Origin: a bacterium 1XD42-1 | GTDB lineage: Bacteria > Bacillota > Clostridia > Oscillospirales > Ruminococcaceae | DNA length: 63,150 nucleotides | Assembly (NCBI GenBank): GCA_003612625.1 | Contig: RAZJ01000015.1 | Span: forward strand, 1 to 63,150 | Direction of reading: 5' to 3' | In this document: positions 34,052 through 43,310 of the stretch, piece by piece | Layout: every line of letters begins with the position of its first letter | How positions within the stretch are numbered: position 1 is the stretch's first letter | The notes under the pieces: model-generated | Seen by the model: the letters and a program-made list of their open reading frames with translations, nothing else | What the model was told of the DNA's origin: nothing | The model's database searches: none | Position numbers and translations under genes: made by a program

Positions 34052-35338
34052 ATGCAAATCAGCCAATTAGAACAAACACTGAACCAAGGCGGATATGAAA
34101 AGACTTTTTCCTATCTTTACGGGGACAAGTCCAGAAGCCAAAAAGAACGGTATTTAACTGCAATAAAAAGCTTTCATCATATATTTGCCCAGGATGAAGA
34201 AATAGAGCTTTACAGCGCCCCGGGCCGTACAGAAGTATGCGGCAATCATACAGACCACCAGCATGGGCGTGTTATGGCAGCCGGAGTTGATTTAGATGTA
34301 ATTGCAGTTGCATCTAAAAATACAGAAAATATCATCCGGATTCAATCGGAAGGATATCCTTTAGATGAAATTGATCTGTCGGATCTTTCGGTTAAGGAAT
34401 CAGAAAAAAATACCGCGGCAGCTTTAATCCGCGGGGTAGCTGCAAAATTCCAGGCTTTAGGGATTGGGATTGGCGGTTTTAACGCTTACACCACCAGCAA
34501 CGTTTTAAAAGGTTCCGGGCTTTCTTCCTCAGCGGCTTTTGAAGTTTTAGTTGGTGTTATATTAAATGATTTGTGGGGAGAAGGAAAACTGACTTCCGTA
34601 CAAATTGCTCAAATAGGCCAGTATGCAGAAAATGTTCATTTCGGGAAACCAAGCGGCCTGATGGATCAGACTGCTTCGGCAGTCGGCGGATTTGTAACCA
34701 TTGACTTCCAGGACCCGGGCAATCCCATTGTAGAACAGGTAAAGGTGGATTTTGCATCCAGCGGATATAAATTGTGCATTGTAGATACCGGCGGCAGCCA
34801 TGCAGATTTAACAGGGGATTATGCAACGATTCCGGAAGAAATGGGTTCTGTGGCGGCTGTATTTGGGAAAAAGGTTTTAAGAGAAGTGCCCCCGGATAAA
34901 TTTTATAAAAATCTTGCCAAGGTAAGGGCAGCTTGCAGCGATCGGGCTGTTTTACGGGCATTCCATTTTTTTGCAGACAATGACCGGGTACCCGAGGAAC
35001 AAAAAGCATTGGAAGAAAAAAATTACCGTTCTTTTTTGGATCTTGTCATTGAAAGCGGGCGCAGTTCTTATATGTACCTGCAAAATGTATATCCTTGCAG
35101 CACCCCTCAGGAACAAGGGCTTTCTTTAGCTTTAGCCATTAGTGAACGGATTTTAAAAGGCCAGGGGGCATGGCGTGTCCATGGCGGCGGGTTTGCCGGT
35201 ACAATTCAGTGTTTTGTGCCGGAAGCCTTACTGGAAGCTTACCAGACAGCAATTGAAGCTGTTTTTGGAGCAGGAACCTGCCATATTTTGTCCATCCGTC
35301 CCGTAGGCGGTGTTCATATTACAGAAAATTTAATTTGA
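34052..35338 (+). CDS. galK: Galactokinase
   Basis: 428 residues from the ATG at 34052 (GGAAGGGATGTGA upstream). A GHMP kinase that makes galactose-1-phosphate. Marks in order: the galactokinase signature starting GRTEVCGNHTDHQHG (sugar-binding Glu, His, Asp), the phosphate loop KGSGLSSSAAFE, and the C-terminal GGGFAGTIQC. Longer N-terminus than E. coli GalK. Seventeen bases upstream of galT; galE, and any galactose transporter, are not in the window. Confidence 0.95.
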   Translation: MQISQLEQTLNQGGYEKTFSYLYGDKSRSQKERYLTAIKSFHHIFAQDEEIELYSAPGRTEVCGNHTDHQHGRVMAAGVDLDVIAVASKNTENIIRIQSEGYPLDEIDLSDLSVKESEKNTAAALIRGVAAKFQALGIGIGGFNAYTTSNVLKGSGLSSSAAFEVLVGVILNDLWGEGKLTSVQIAQIGQYAENVHFGKPSGLMDQTASAVGGFVTIDFQDPGNPIVEQVKVDFASSGYKLCIVDTGGSHADLTGDYATIPEEMGSVAAVFGKKVLREVPPDKFYKNLAKVRAACSDRAVLRAFHFFADNDRVPEEQKALEEKNYRSFLDLVIESGRSSYMYLQNVYPCSTPQEQGLSLALAISERILKGQGAWRVHGGGFAGTIQCFVPEALLEAYQTAIEAVFGAGTCHILSIRPVGGVHITENLI

Positions 35339-35354
35339 GGAGGCAATAAAAGCT

Positions 35355-36329
35355 ATGGCAGAATTAAGGTGGCATCCTTTAACCCAGGATTGGGTAATGA
35401 TTGCATCTCACAGACAGGCACGGCCTCAAATGCCAAAAGACTGGTGCCCTTTTTGCCCCGGTTCCGGGAAAGTTCCGGAAACTTATGAAGTATATGAATA
35501 TGATAATGATTTCCCGGCATTGAGCCAGAATCCCCCTGTACCGGATGATGTAGCCAATGACTTTTTCCAAACAGCTCCGGCTTATGGAAAATGTGAAGTG
35601 ATCCTTTATTCTCCCGGCCATACCATTACATTGCCGGAACTGCCGGATGACCATGTAGAAAAATTAGTTGGTTTATGGCAGGAACGGTTCCAGGCTTTGC
35701 GGGCAGATGAAAAGATTAAATATGTATTTATCTTTGAAAACCGCGGGGAAGCTGTTGGCGTAACCATGCCCCATCCTCATGGCCAAATTTATGGTTATTC
35801 TTTTGTACCGAAAAAATTACAGTTGGAAATCAATTCCGCAAAAGAATACCGGGCTAAAAACGGGAAATGCCTGTTCTGTACCATGCTGGAGGAAGAAAAA
35901 AAGGATGGGCGCCGTATTATTTTCCAGAATGATGATTTTACCGTATTCCTTCCTTTCTTTACAGAATATCCTTATGGCGTTTATATTATGTCAAATGCCC
36001 ATAAACAATACATTACCGATTTTACAGCGAAAGAGTCAGCTTCTTTAGCCGTTACCATCAAACATACAGTAGGAATGCTGGATACTTTATTTGATTATAA
36101 ATTCCCTTATATGATGTGTATGCACAATGGCCCAGTCAATGGGGAAGATTTATCCAGTGACTATCATTTCCATATTGAGTTTTTCCCGCCTATGCGCAGC
36201 GCGGACAAGATCAAATTCAATGCGTCTTCTGAAACAGGGGCCTGGGCCCACTGCAACCCAACCTGTCCGGAACAGACCGCAGAGGAACTGCGGGCAGCTT
36301 ATCAAAGATATATGGACAGCTTAAAATAA
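35355..36329 (+). CDS. galT: Galactose-1-phosphate uridylyltransferase
   Basis: 324 residues; ATG after GGAGGCAATAAAAGCT. Class I (HIT-like) GalT: the nucleophilic histidine is in PHPHGQIYGY, and the metal-binding CPFCPGSGK / KCLFCTM cysteines and the GEDLSSDYHFHIEFFPPMR C-terminal segment with a second His pair are present. Exchanges UMP between UDP-glucose and galactose-1-phosphate in the Leloir pathway. Second gene of galKT. A bidirectional terminator follows. Confidence 0.95.
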   Translation: MAELRWHPLTQDWVMIASHRQARPQMPKDWCPFCPGSGKVPETYEVYEYDNDFPALSQNPPVPDDVANDFFQTAPAYGKCEVILYSPGHTITLPELPDDHVEKLVGLWQERFQALRADEKIKYVFIFENRGEAVGVTMPHPHGQIYGYSFVPKKLQLEINSAKEYRAKNGKCLFCTMLEEEKKDGRRIIFQNDDFTVFLPFFTEYPYGVYIMSNAHKQYITDFTAKESASLAVTIKHTVGMLDTLFDYKFPYMMCMHNGPVNGEDLSSDYHFHIEFFPPMRSADKIKFNASSETGAWAHCNPTCPEQTAEELRAAYQRYMDSLK

Positions 36330-36340
36330 TCCATACAAAA

Positions 36341-36367
36341 AAACAGCCGGATAAAATCCGGCTGTTT
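36341..36367. terminator. Bidirectional terminator between galT and rpoD
   Basis: Perfect 12-base arms (36341-36352 and 36356-36367) with a 3-base loop, A-run left and T-run right. Confidence 0.85.
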
Positions 36368-36370
36368 TTT

Positions 36371-37453
36371 CTAATCCAGGAAATCTTTTAGCCGTTTGCT
36401 CCGGGAAGGATGGCGCAGCTTCCGCAATGCTTTTGCTTCGATCTGCCGGATACGTTCCCGTGTAACATTAAATTCTTTCCCAACCTCCTCCAAGGTACGG
36501 CTGCGGCCGTCTTCCAGGCCAAACCGCAAACGGAGGACTTTTTCTTCCCTGGGTGTCAGGGTCTGTAATACTTCGGAAAGCTGTTCCTTCAGCAAAATAT
36601 GGGAAGCGGCATCTGCCGGGGCAGGTGCGTCATCATCCGGAATGAAATCTCCCAAATGGCTGTCTTCTTCTTCACCGATAGGGGTTTCTAAAGAAACCGG
36701 TTCCTGGGCTACCCGCATAATTTCACGGACTTTATCGGCAGGCATGCTTAATTCTTCTGCGATTTCTTCCGCTGTGGGTTCATGGCCGTTTTTATGAAGA
36801 AGCTGGGAACTGACTTTTTTTACTTTGTTGATGGTTTCCACCATGTGCACCGGAATCCGGATGGTACGGGCCTGGTCTGCAATGGCACGGGTAATGGCCT
36901 GCCGAATCCACCAGGTCGCATAAGTGGAAAATTTAAAGCCCTTTGTATGGTCAAATTTTTCCACAGCCTTGATTAAGCCTAAGTTGCCTTCCTGAATCAA
37001 ATCCAGGAACTGCATCCCCCTGCCTACATACCGTTTGGCAATACTGACCACCAAACGGAGGTTTGCTTCTGAAAGGCGGCGGCGGGCAGCTAAATCCCCT
37101 TCTGACATGCGGACTGCCAGATTGATCTCCTCATCCGCAGATAATAAAGGTACCCGTCCGATTTCTTTCAGATAAACTTTAACAGGATCATCAATATTGA
37201 TGCCTTCCGCAGCCAATGCCACATCCAAATCGGCGTGTTTGAGGTCTTTCATATCCTCTTCCACTGGCGTAACCATGTCTTCCACAATTTCAATGTTGTT
37301 CGCTTCCAGCAGATCATACATTTTATCGACCTGCTCCACATCATAATCCAGCTCTTCCAAAGCATCGCTGATTTCTTTTGTGGTCAGCTTGCCTTTGGCT
37401 TTACCGGATTCGAGAAGCTCCTTTAAAACCCTCTTTTTTTCCTGTACGCCCAT
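36371..37453 (-). CDS. rpoD: RNA polymerase primary sigma factor RpoD/SigA
   Basis: 360 residues, ATG preceded by AAAGGA. Region 1.1 remnant at the N-terminus, then region 1.2-2.4: [47 protein letters not shown], and [22 protein letters not shown]. Region 3, and region 4.2 with the helix-turn-helix in [33 protein letters not shown]. It is the housekeeping sigma factor that reads the TTGACA/TATAAT promoters listed here. Third gene of dgt-dnaG-rpoD. There is a 45-base gap after dnaG. Confidence 0.97.
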   Translation of the reverse strand: MGVQEKKRVLKELLESGKAKGKLTTKEISDALEELDYDVEQVDKMYDLLEANNIEIVEDMVTPVEEDMKDLKHADLDVALAAEGINIDDPVKVYLKEIGRVPLLSADEEINLAVRMSEGDLAARRRLSEANLRLVVSIAKRYVGRGMQFLDLIQEGNLGLIKAVEKFDHTKGFKFSTYATWWIRQAITRAIADQARTIRIPVHMVETINKVKKVSSQLLHKNGHEPTAEEIAEELSMPADKVREIMRVAQEPVSLETPIGEEEDSHLGDFIPDDDAPAPADAASHILLKEQLSEVLQTLTPREEKVLRLRFGLEDGRSRTLEEVGKEFNVTRERIRQIEAKALRKLRHPSRSKRLKDFLD

Positions 37454-37498
37454 TTGGTAAAATCCTTTCCTTTGCAGTACGGCTTTTGCCGCACATCA

Positions 37499-39256
37499 CT
37501 ATTTCTGATTTTTTTGTTTTTTCGACGCCAGAGAGGCTATGTATGCCTTTAAGTCGTCATCCGTCATAGCCGCAATATCTTCTTTTGATTTTTGTTTTTT
37601 ACATTCCAGCAAGGTCTGGCTGTAAGACTGCAAATCTTCCTGGGAAAATGACATATCCCCAACCGACGCCAATAAAGAAGATAAATCTCCCATTTGTTCC
37701 ACAGAAAATGCTTCCCCTAATAAGGAAAGATCGATGGATTTGCCTTCTGCCAGCCGGGAAAATAATTCCTGGGCAAATATACGGTTCCGGTCTGTAATAA
37801 AATCATTTGGCGTAATTTGCCCGGCTATTGCGTTATAATAATCCGGATGCCGCAGCAAAATCCCCAGCAGCTTGTCCTCAGCAGCAGCCGCTTTTAAATT
37901 TTTTGAACGCTGATAATCCCTGGTTTCCCGTTCCATAGCAGGCGGACGGGCATTGCTGAAAACAGGAAGATTCCGTTCTTCTTTTTTCCGCTGGCGGCTG
38001 TTTGTCCGTTTTTGCTGGTACTTAATTTCTGATTCAATGGCACTTTTCTGGATTTCCAGTTCTGCGGCTGCCTTTGCAATATAGACATCCTGTTCAACCG
38101 GATTCCGGATCTGCATCATTAAACGGACAAATTCCCGCATATAACCGACTTTGCCGTCAGCACTTTCCAAATCAAACCGGTCTTTTAGTTTTGCCACTTC
38201 ATATTCCGTTAAACCGGAAGCCCGGTTAATAAGCAATGCAAAACGTTCCGCGCCAAATTTTTTAATATATTCATCCGGGTCCTTTGCATCCTGTATGGAC
38301 AGGACCCGGACTTTAATCCCTACATCCGATAACAGCCCGGAAGCCCGCTGGGTAGCGGCCTGGCCCGGCCCGTCGGAATCATATGCCAAAGTGACAGTAT
38401 CTGTATACTGGGACAGCAGACGGGCCTGTTCCGGCGTCAGTGCAGTCCCTAATGTTGCAACGGCACTTGGGAACCCTGCCTGGTGCATGGAAATAACATC
38501 CATATACCCTTCACATAGCAGGAACCCCTTCTTTTTAGCAGCTTTGGCAAAATTCATCGCAAATAAATTCCTGCTTTTTTTGAATACAGGGGTATCGCTG
38601 GAATTCAAATATTTCGGGCCGTTATCCTGCCCCAGAATCCGTCCGCCAAATCCAATCACATTGCCCCGCAAATCAATAATTGGAAACATGACACGGCCCC
38701 GGAACTGGTCATAAACACCTTGCCGGCCTTTTACTGCGATACCGGAGGCAATGATTTCTTCTTCTGTAAACCCTTTTCCGATTAAATAATTCCTTGCTTC
38801 CCGCCAGGAATTGGGAGCATATCCCAATCCAAAATGGATAATGGTATCGGATGTCAGGCCCCTCTGCCGCAAATAATCCAAACCTGGTTTCCCTGCCGGT
38901 TTGCGTAAGCATTCGAAATAATAACGGGCAATTTGCCGGTTAATTTCCAGAACCTTACTCCGCAGAAGGGATGCGCCATCATCATATTCCGGCATTTCCA
39001 TTCCTGCCCGCTGGGCCAGGAATTTTACGGCGTCCACATAGTCTAAATTTTCAATCTGCCGGACAAAAGTGATTATATCACCGCCTGCCCCGCAGCCAAA
39101 ACAATAGAAAGACTGGTTGGAATCATAAACCGTAAAAGATGGTGATTTTTCCGAATGGAAGGGGCAAAGCCCGGTATAGACTTTCCCTCTGCGCCGCAGC
39201 CGTACATAAGAAGAAACTAACTGCACGATGTCATTATTCATTTTTAATTCCTGCAA
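37499..39256 (-). CDS. dnaG: DNA primase
   Basis: 585 residues counted from the TTG at 39256, but translation probably begins at 39277. Codons upstream in frame read as A-I-S-D-L-F-L, matching the N-termini of related primases, and GGAGGTG (39291-39285) lies 7 bases before an ATC at 39277-39275. No ATG, GTG or TTG is at that place. Domains: zinc-binding CPFHSEKSPSF with CFGCGAGGD (about 38-70); TOPRIM catalytic core with the Glu in LCEGYMDV and the Asp pair in AYDSDGPG; C-terminal DnaB-binding helices. It makes primers at the replication fork. It follows dgt and precedes rpoD. Confidence 0.94.
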   Translation of the reverse strand: MQELKMNNDIVQLVSSYVRLRRRGKVYTGLCPFHSEKSPSFTVYDSNQSFYCFGCGAGGDIITFVRQIENLDYVDAVKFLAQRAGMEMPEYDDGASLLRSKVLEINRQIARYYFECLRKPAGKPGLDYLRQRGLTSDTIIHFGLGYAPNSWREARNYLIGKGFTEEEIIASGIAVKGRQGVYDQFRGRVMFPIIDLRGNVIGFGGRILGQDNGPKYLNSSDTPVFKKSRNLFAMNFAKAAKKKGFLLCEGYMDVISMHQAGFPSAVATLGTALTPEQARLLSQYTDTVTLAYDSDGPGQAATQRASGLLSDVGIKVRVLSIQDAKDPDEYIKKFGAERFALLINRASGLTEYEVAKLKDRFDLESADGKVGYMREFVRLMMQIRNPVEQDVYIAKAAAELEIQKSAIESEIKYQQKRTNSRQRKKEERNLPVFSNARPPAMERETRDYQRSKNLKAAAAEDKLLGILLRHPDYYNAIAGQITPNDFITDRNRIFAQELFSRLAEGKSIDLSLLGEAFSVEQMGDLSSLLASVGDMSFSQEDLQSYSQTLLECKKQKSKEDIAAMTDDDLKAYIASLASKKQKNQK

Positions 39257-39301
39257 AAACAGGTCGCTAATGGCGATGGGACAGCACCTCCATCTTTCAC
39301 T

Positions 39302-40327
39302 TTAAAAAGGACCTCCTGTGTGCTTCCAGGATTTTGGTACAAATAAGCTTTCAAACATATTGACTGCGTAACGGTCAGACATTCCGGAAATATAGTCACG
39401 GGCTGCACATTCTGCACCGCTTTCCTCCAGAATATACTGGTATTCTCCAGGGAGTTTTTTCGGCTCTTTCACAAAATATTCATACAGCTTTTTAATGAGA
39501 GCTTCCGCCTTTTTTTCCTCGCTTTTTACCACTGGATTCCAATAAACGGATTCATACATAAAATGGTGGAATTCATCAAAAGCTTTTTTTGTCTTTTCAT
39601 CCATACAAACAGCTTCCACACTATTTTCCACCAGAGAAGTGATCAGCGCAGTAATTCTTTCACTTTTTGTACGTCCTAAAGTATATTTAATGGTGTATGG
39701 AATCTCCTCCTCTGTCAGAACCTTTGCCCGCAAAGCATCCTCTAAATCATGGTTTAAATAAGCAATCTTATCTGCAAACCATACAATCTGCCCTTCCCAG
39801 GTTTTCGCCATTCCATCGCTGCTGGGATTGGTAAAGGAATGGCAGACAATTCCATTGCGTACTTCAAAGGTCAGGTTTAATCCCTGCCCTTTGTTCTCAA
39901 TCACATCCGTTACCCGTAAGCTTTGAGCCGCATGGGAAAACCCTCCCGGACATACTTCCCGCAAGGCCCGTTCCCCGGCATGTCCAAAAGGCGTATGCCC
40001 TAAATCATGGCCTAATGAAATTGCTTCTGTTAATTCATCATTCAGCCGGAGGGCGGCTGCCAATGTGCGGGCAATCTGGCTGACTTCTAAGGTATGGGTC
40101 AAACGGGTCCGGTAGTGATCCCCTGCCGGGGAAAGAAATACCTGGGTTTTGTTCATTAAACGGCGGAATGATTTGCAATGGGTAATCCGATCCCGATCCC
40201 GGGCATATGGCGTCCGGATAGGACATTCCGGAATGGGATGAAGCCGCCCTTTGGAATTTTGGGAGAGGCTGGCATGGGATGAAAGGGTTTGTGCCTGGAT
40301 CTGCTGGGTTTGTTCCCGAATTGTCAT
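39302..40327 (-). CDS. dgt: dGTPase-like HD-domain triphosphohydrolase
   Basis: 341 residues from the ATG at 40327 (AAAAAGGAGTGG upstream). HD motifs: LTHTLEVSQIARTLA (His), GHDLGHTPFGHAGE (His-Asp), and the later IAYLNHDLEDALR. The N-terminal segment RIHxIPxCPIRTPYxRDRDRITHCKSFRRL-type sequence is typical of bacterial deoxyguanosinetriphosphate triphosphohydrolases. It may balance dNTP pools. In many Clostridia it is next to dnaG-rpoD, as here. Its stop is 24 bases from the presumed dnaG start. Confidence 0.9.
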   Translation of the reverse strand: MTIREQTQQIQAQTLSSHASLSQNSKGRLHPIPECPIRTPYARDRDRITHCKSFRRLMNKTQVFLSPAGDHYRTRLTHTLEVSQIARTLAAALRLNDELTEAISLGHDLGHTPFGHAGERALREVCPGGFSHAAQSLRVTDVIENKGQGLNLTFEVRNGIVCHSFTNPSSDGMAKTWEGQIVWFADKIAYLNHDLEDALRAKVLTEEEIPYTIKYTLGRTKSERITALITSLVENSVEAVCMDEKTKKAFDEFHHFMYESVYWNPVVKSEEKKAEALIKKLYEYFVKEPKKLPGEYQYILEESGAECAARDYISGMSDRYAVNMFESLFVPKSWKHTGGPF

Positions 40328-40480
40328 AAAACCACTCCTTTTTATGCCTGGGTATGCTGGAGGGGCACCTGAAAATAAACCCACTCTATATATATTATAC
40401 CGCGTTCACAAAAAAATTCCTGCCTCATGCAAAAATTTCTTGTAAAAGACAGCACTTCCCCTCTTTCGACAGAATCTGTT

Positions 40481-41104
40481 TCATTCCGGGATTTCATCCC
40501 ACCGTTTCCCCACTTCCTGGGGGATGACGGTCCCGGAAGAAAGCTCAATGATTTCTTTTTGTAAGGCTTCCAGGTCACAGTCCCGCAATAACAGGCGTAT
40601 TTGCACTTGCGCGCCAAAATCGGAGCCTAACAAAACAAAACGGTAATGCTGGAGCATATGCTGGAACTTCCCATAAAAATCATATCCAAATTCCAGCAGC
40701 AGTTCCGTACATTCACTCATGATTTTTGGGGTGGCCGCATCCACAGCCAGCTTTACACCGTGGGAATAAGCCCGTACCAATCCTCCCGCGCCTAATAATA
40801 TTCCGCCAAAATAACGGGTTACCACTGCCACAACATCAAATAATTGTTCTTTCCGCAATACTTCCAATACGGGAACACCTGCTGTCCCCTGAGGCTCCCC
40901 GTCGTCGGAATAACGCTGAACCCCGTTCCGTAAAATATAAGCATATACATTATGGGTTGCGTCCCAGTGTTCCGTTTTGATGGAATCAATATAGGCTTGT
41001 GCTTCTTCTTCCGAAACAACAGGTGCAAGCCGGCCAATAAAACGGGAACGACGTTCGATAAATTCATCCTGGGCAGGGCTGGCGATTGTCCGATATTCAC
41101 CCAA
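40481..41104 (-). CDS. YigZ/IMPACT-family protein
   Basis: 207 residues if the TTG at 41104 is used; GAGGGGGG lies 6-8 bases before it and the product then starts MGEYRTI like its relatives. An ATG at 41110 touches the site, and a TTG at 41128 is also in frame. The IMPACT N-terminal fold is marked by RRSRFIG, HNVYAYIL, SDDGEPQGTAGVPVLEVL and VVTRYFGGILLGAGGLVRAYS. The C-terminal EF-G-V-like domain follows. Cellular role poorly defined; homologues regulate translation or have been called proline dipeptidase-like. Confidence 0.88.
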   Translation of the reverse strand: MGEYRTIASPAQDEFIERRSRFIGRLAPVVSEEEAQAYIDSIKTEHWDATHNVYAYILRNGVQRYSDDGEPQGTAGVPVLEVLRKEQLFDVVAVVTRYFGGILLGAGGLVRAYSHGVKLAVDAATPKIMSECTELLLEFGYDFYGKFQHMLQHYRFVLLGSDFGAQVQIRLLLRDCDLEALQKEIIELSSGTVIPQEVGKRWDEIPE

Positions 41105-41137
41105 TCCCATTCCCCCCTCATCTTTCAAATTTACAAG

Positions 41138-41716
41138 CTATTTTTTTAAAAGCTGCCATTCTGCCTTTGTCAAATAAGTAAAATGTTCTGTACGGATGTC
41201 CCCCATCAATTTACAAGGTTTATCAGTTTCTGTATGGTGATAGCGGAAGCCGCATTTTTCCTGTACCCGTTTGGATTTGGTATTGCCGTCATAATATCCA
41301 CACCAGACAGCCGTACATCCCAACGCTTCAAAACAGCGGCGCAAAAGCTCCTGTACAGCCTCCGGGATCAAGCCCTGGCCCCAGTAAGGGACGCCGATCC
41401 AGTACCCAATTTCAGCTTCCTTGTCCACCATGGGGGCGCTGCCATTCTCCCCAAACAGTATTCCCGCACTGCCAACCGGTTTTCCTGTTTGTTTTAATAC
41501 AACTGCATAAGTTTCCGGAGCTGATAAAACACCTTTGATAATTTCCCGGCTGTTTTCCACAGAAGTATGGGGCGGCCATCCGGCAATTGGCCCAATGGCT
41601 GGATCTTTTGCATATAAATATAATTCTTCCGCATCTTCTTCCTTCCAGGGCCGAAGAATCAAACGATTGGTTTCCAGAAAAATTTCTTTTGCATCTGTTG
41701 GTTCTATTGGAATCAT
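41138..41716 (-). CDS. GNAT-family N-acetyltransferase (RimJ/RimL-like)
   Basis: 192 residues. The N-terminal [19 protein letters not shown] and the acetyl-CoA loop [18 protein letters not shown] with later [26 protein letters not shown] are standard for the RimJ/RimL branch, which acetylates protein N-termini or small amines. The AGGAG site directly touches the ATG, so initiation may be inefficient or the start slightly different. Substrate unknown. Confidence 0.88.
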   Translation of the reverse strand: MIPIEPTDAKEIFLETNRLILRPWKEEDAEELYLYAKDPAIGPIAGWPPHTSVENSREIIKGVLSAPETYAVVLKQTGKPVGSAGILFGENGSAPMVDKEAEIGYWIGVPYWGQGLIPEAVQELLRRCFEALGCTAVWCGYYDGNTKSKRVQEKCGFRYHHTETDKPCKLMGDIRTEHFTYLTKAEWQLLKK

Positions 41717-41862
41717 CTCCTGTTCTTAGTATCTAAAAGGATATTTTATATCAGAAAAGTGCGTTCTTGCAGAGGCTCCAAATCCATGTTATCCTAATCT
41801 TACCGAATCGGTTTATACATCCCGTGCACGGCTGCAAACAAAAGAAAGGATCTGTATCAGTT

Positions 41863-42657
41863 TTGATCATTGACAGCCACCAGCATGTTATGCTGCCATC
41901 TTCGCTGCAAATTTTGAAAATGGAGGAAGCCGGAATTGAGCAGGCAGTTTTGTTTCCTACTTCCATCCATATGGAACAAGCAGAAACATTGGAAGAAATG
42001 GAAAAGGAACTGCGTTCTTTAAATCATGTTTTGTCTGGCGGAGGCGGTATAAAAAGTGAAATCCAAAGGATGGAGCAAAGCCTTTCCGAACTTTCTGCCG
42101 CGGTTTCCCAGCATCCAGACCGTTTTTATGGTTTTGGATGTGTTCCATTAGGGCTTTCCGCAGACGAAACAGCCCTTTGGATTGAAACCCGTATTATCAA
42201 AAAGAAATTCCTGGGCCTTGGAGAATTTACACCTGGAACAGAAGCGAATATGCTCCAGCTTCGGCAAATCTTTTCCGTCATTTCGGAATATCCTGGTATT
42301 CCCATATGGATACATACATTTTCACCTGTCACAAAAGCCGGGCTGCAAATCCTGATGGAATTTTGTATCCAGTTTCCGAAAGTACCTGTTATTTTTGGGC
42401 ATATGGGCGGCATCCACTGGATGGAAACATTAAGCTTTGCCAAAAAGCATAAAAATGTTTATCTGGATCTCTCAGCACCCTATACCTCTTTATCCTTACG
42501 GGCTGCTTTAAAAGAACTGCCGGAACGGTGTTTTTATGGTTCCGACGCCCCGTTGGGAGAACCGCTTTTTTTGCGCCAGATGATAGAATATTTTGCCGCG
42601 CCGGAAACTGCAAAACAAGTGCTGGGAGAAAATATAAAAGCTTTGCTGAACTTATAA
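41863..42657 (+). CDS. Metal-dependent hydrolase, amidohydrolase_2 family
   Basis: 264 residues from the TTG at 41863, giving MIIDSHQHVML; AAAGGA is 12 bases upstream, and the longer frame has no support. The N-terminal DSHQH metal motif, the HTFSP strand, VIFGHMGG and the C-terminal GSDAPLGEP complete a TIM-barrel amidohydrolase site. Members include decarboxylases and lactonases; the substrate here is unknown. Nitroreductase gene follows after 35 bases, perhaps in the same transcript. Confidence 0.82.
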   Translation: MIIDSHQHVMLPSSLQILKMEEAGIEQAVLFPTSIHMEQAETLEEMEKELRSLNHVLSGGGGIKSEIQRMEQSLSELSAAVSQHPDRFYGFGCVPLGLSADETALWIETRIIKKKFLGLGEFTPGTEANMLQLRQIFSVISEYPGIPIWIHTFSPVTKAGLQILMEFCIQFPKVPVIFGHMGGIHWMETLSFAKKHKNVYLDLSAPYTSLSLRAALKELPERCFYGSDAPLGEPLFLRQMIEYFAAPETAKQVLGENIKALLNL

Positions 42658-42692
42658 CAGCTTATCACATTTTTAGAAAGGATCTTGTAAAA

Positions 42693-43205
42693 ATGGAATT
42701 TTTAGAACTGGCTAAAAAACGTTATGCCGCCCGTACTTACCGGCAGCAGCCTGTGGAACCGGAAAAAATAAATGCTGTCCTGCAAGCTGCCTATGTAGCT
42801 CCTACCGCCGCCAATTTGCAGCCCCATCATATTTTTGTCATACAGAAGCCTGAAAATCTACAAAAGCTTTCAAAAGCTGCAAATATCTATCACGCGCCTC
42901 TTGTTTTTCTGGTTTGTGTGGAGGAAAGCGCAGCTTGGGTCCGGCCTTTTGACCGGAAAAACCATGGCGACATCGACGCTTCCATCATTACAGATCATAT
43001 GATGCTGGAAGCCACAGAACAAGGGTTAAACAGTGTCTGGATCTGCTATTTTAAGCCGGATGTGATTTGTTCTGAATTTGATCTTCCCCAAGGCTGTCAC
43101 CCGGTAAATCTTCTTGCAGTTGGCTACGGAGCCGGCCCGGTTCCTTCTCCTGACCGCCATCACGAAACCCGCAAGCCTTTGGAAACGATTGTAACCTGGT
43201 ACTAA
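42693..43205 (+). CDS. Nitroreductase-family flavoprotein
   Basis: 170 residues from the ATG at 42693 (AAAGGATCTT upstream). Short, FMN-binding NAD(P)H oxidoreductase: RYAARTYRQQPV (FMN phosphate), APTAANLQPHHIFVI, and the C-terminal GYGAGPVPSPDRH. Family members reduce nitro compounds, quinones or flavins in the cytoplasm. Physiological substrate unknown. Confidence 0.9.
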   Translation: MEFLELAKKRYAARTYRQQPVEPEKINAVLQAAYVAPTAANLQPHHIFVIQKPENLQKLSKAANIYHAPLVFLVCVEESAAWVRPFDRKNHGDIDASIITDHMMLEATEQGLNSVWICYFKPDVICSEFDLPQGCHPVNLLAVGYGAGPVPSPDRHHETRKPLETIVTWY

Positions 43206-43214
43206 TCACCTGCT

Positions 43215-43310
43215 TTACACCAAAAGTTTTACTCGATTTTTTTCAAAAAATCGCGGTTTCCAAAGGCAGGGCCTTTGGCCGCCCTTCGCAAAGGGCGGAA
43301 CCCTTTTTAT
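43215..43310. repeat. Multi-hairpin intergenic element, probable dispersed repeat
   Basis: Three inverted repeats occur in 96 bases: CGATTTTTTT/AAAAAATCG, CCAAAGGC/GGCCTTTGG and CGCCCTT/AAGGGCG. The last is followed by a T-run. It lies between convergent genes and can terminate both. This style of sequence recurs between genes in some Oscillospirales genomes, from memory; only one copy is in the window. Confidence 0.5.
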
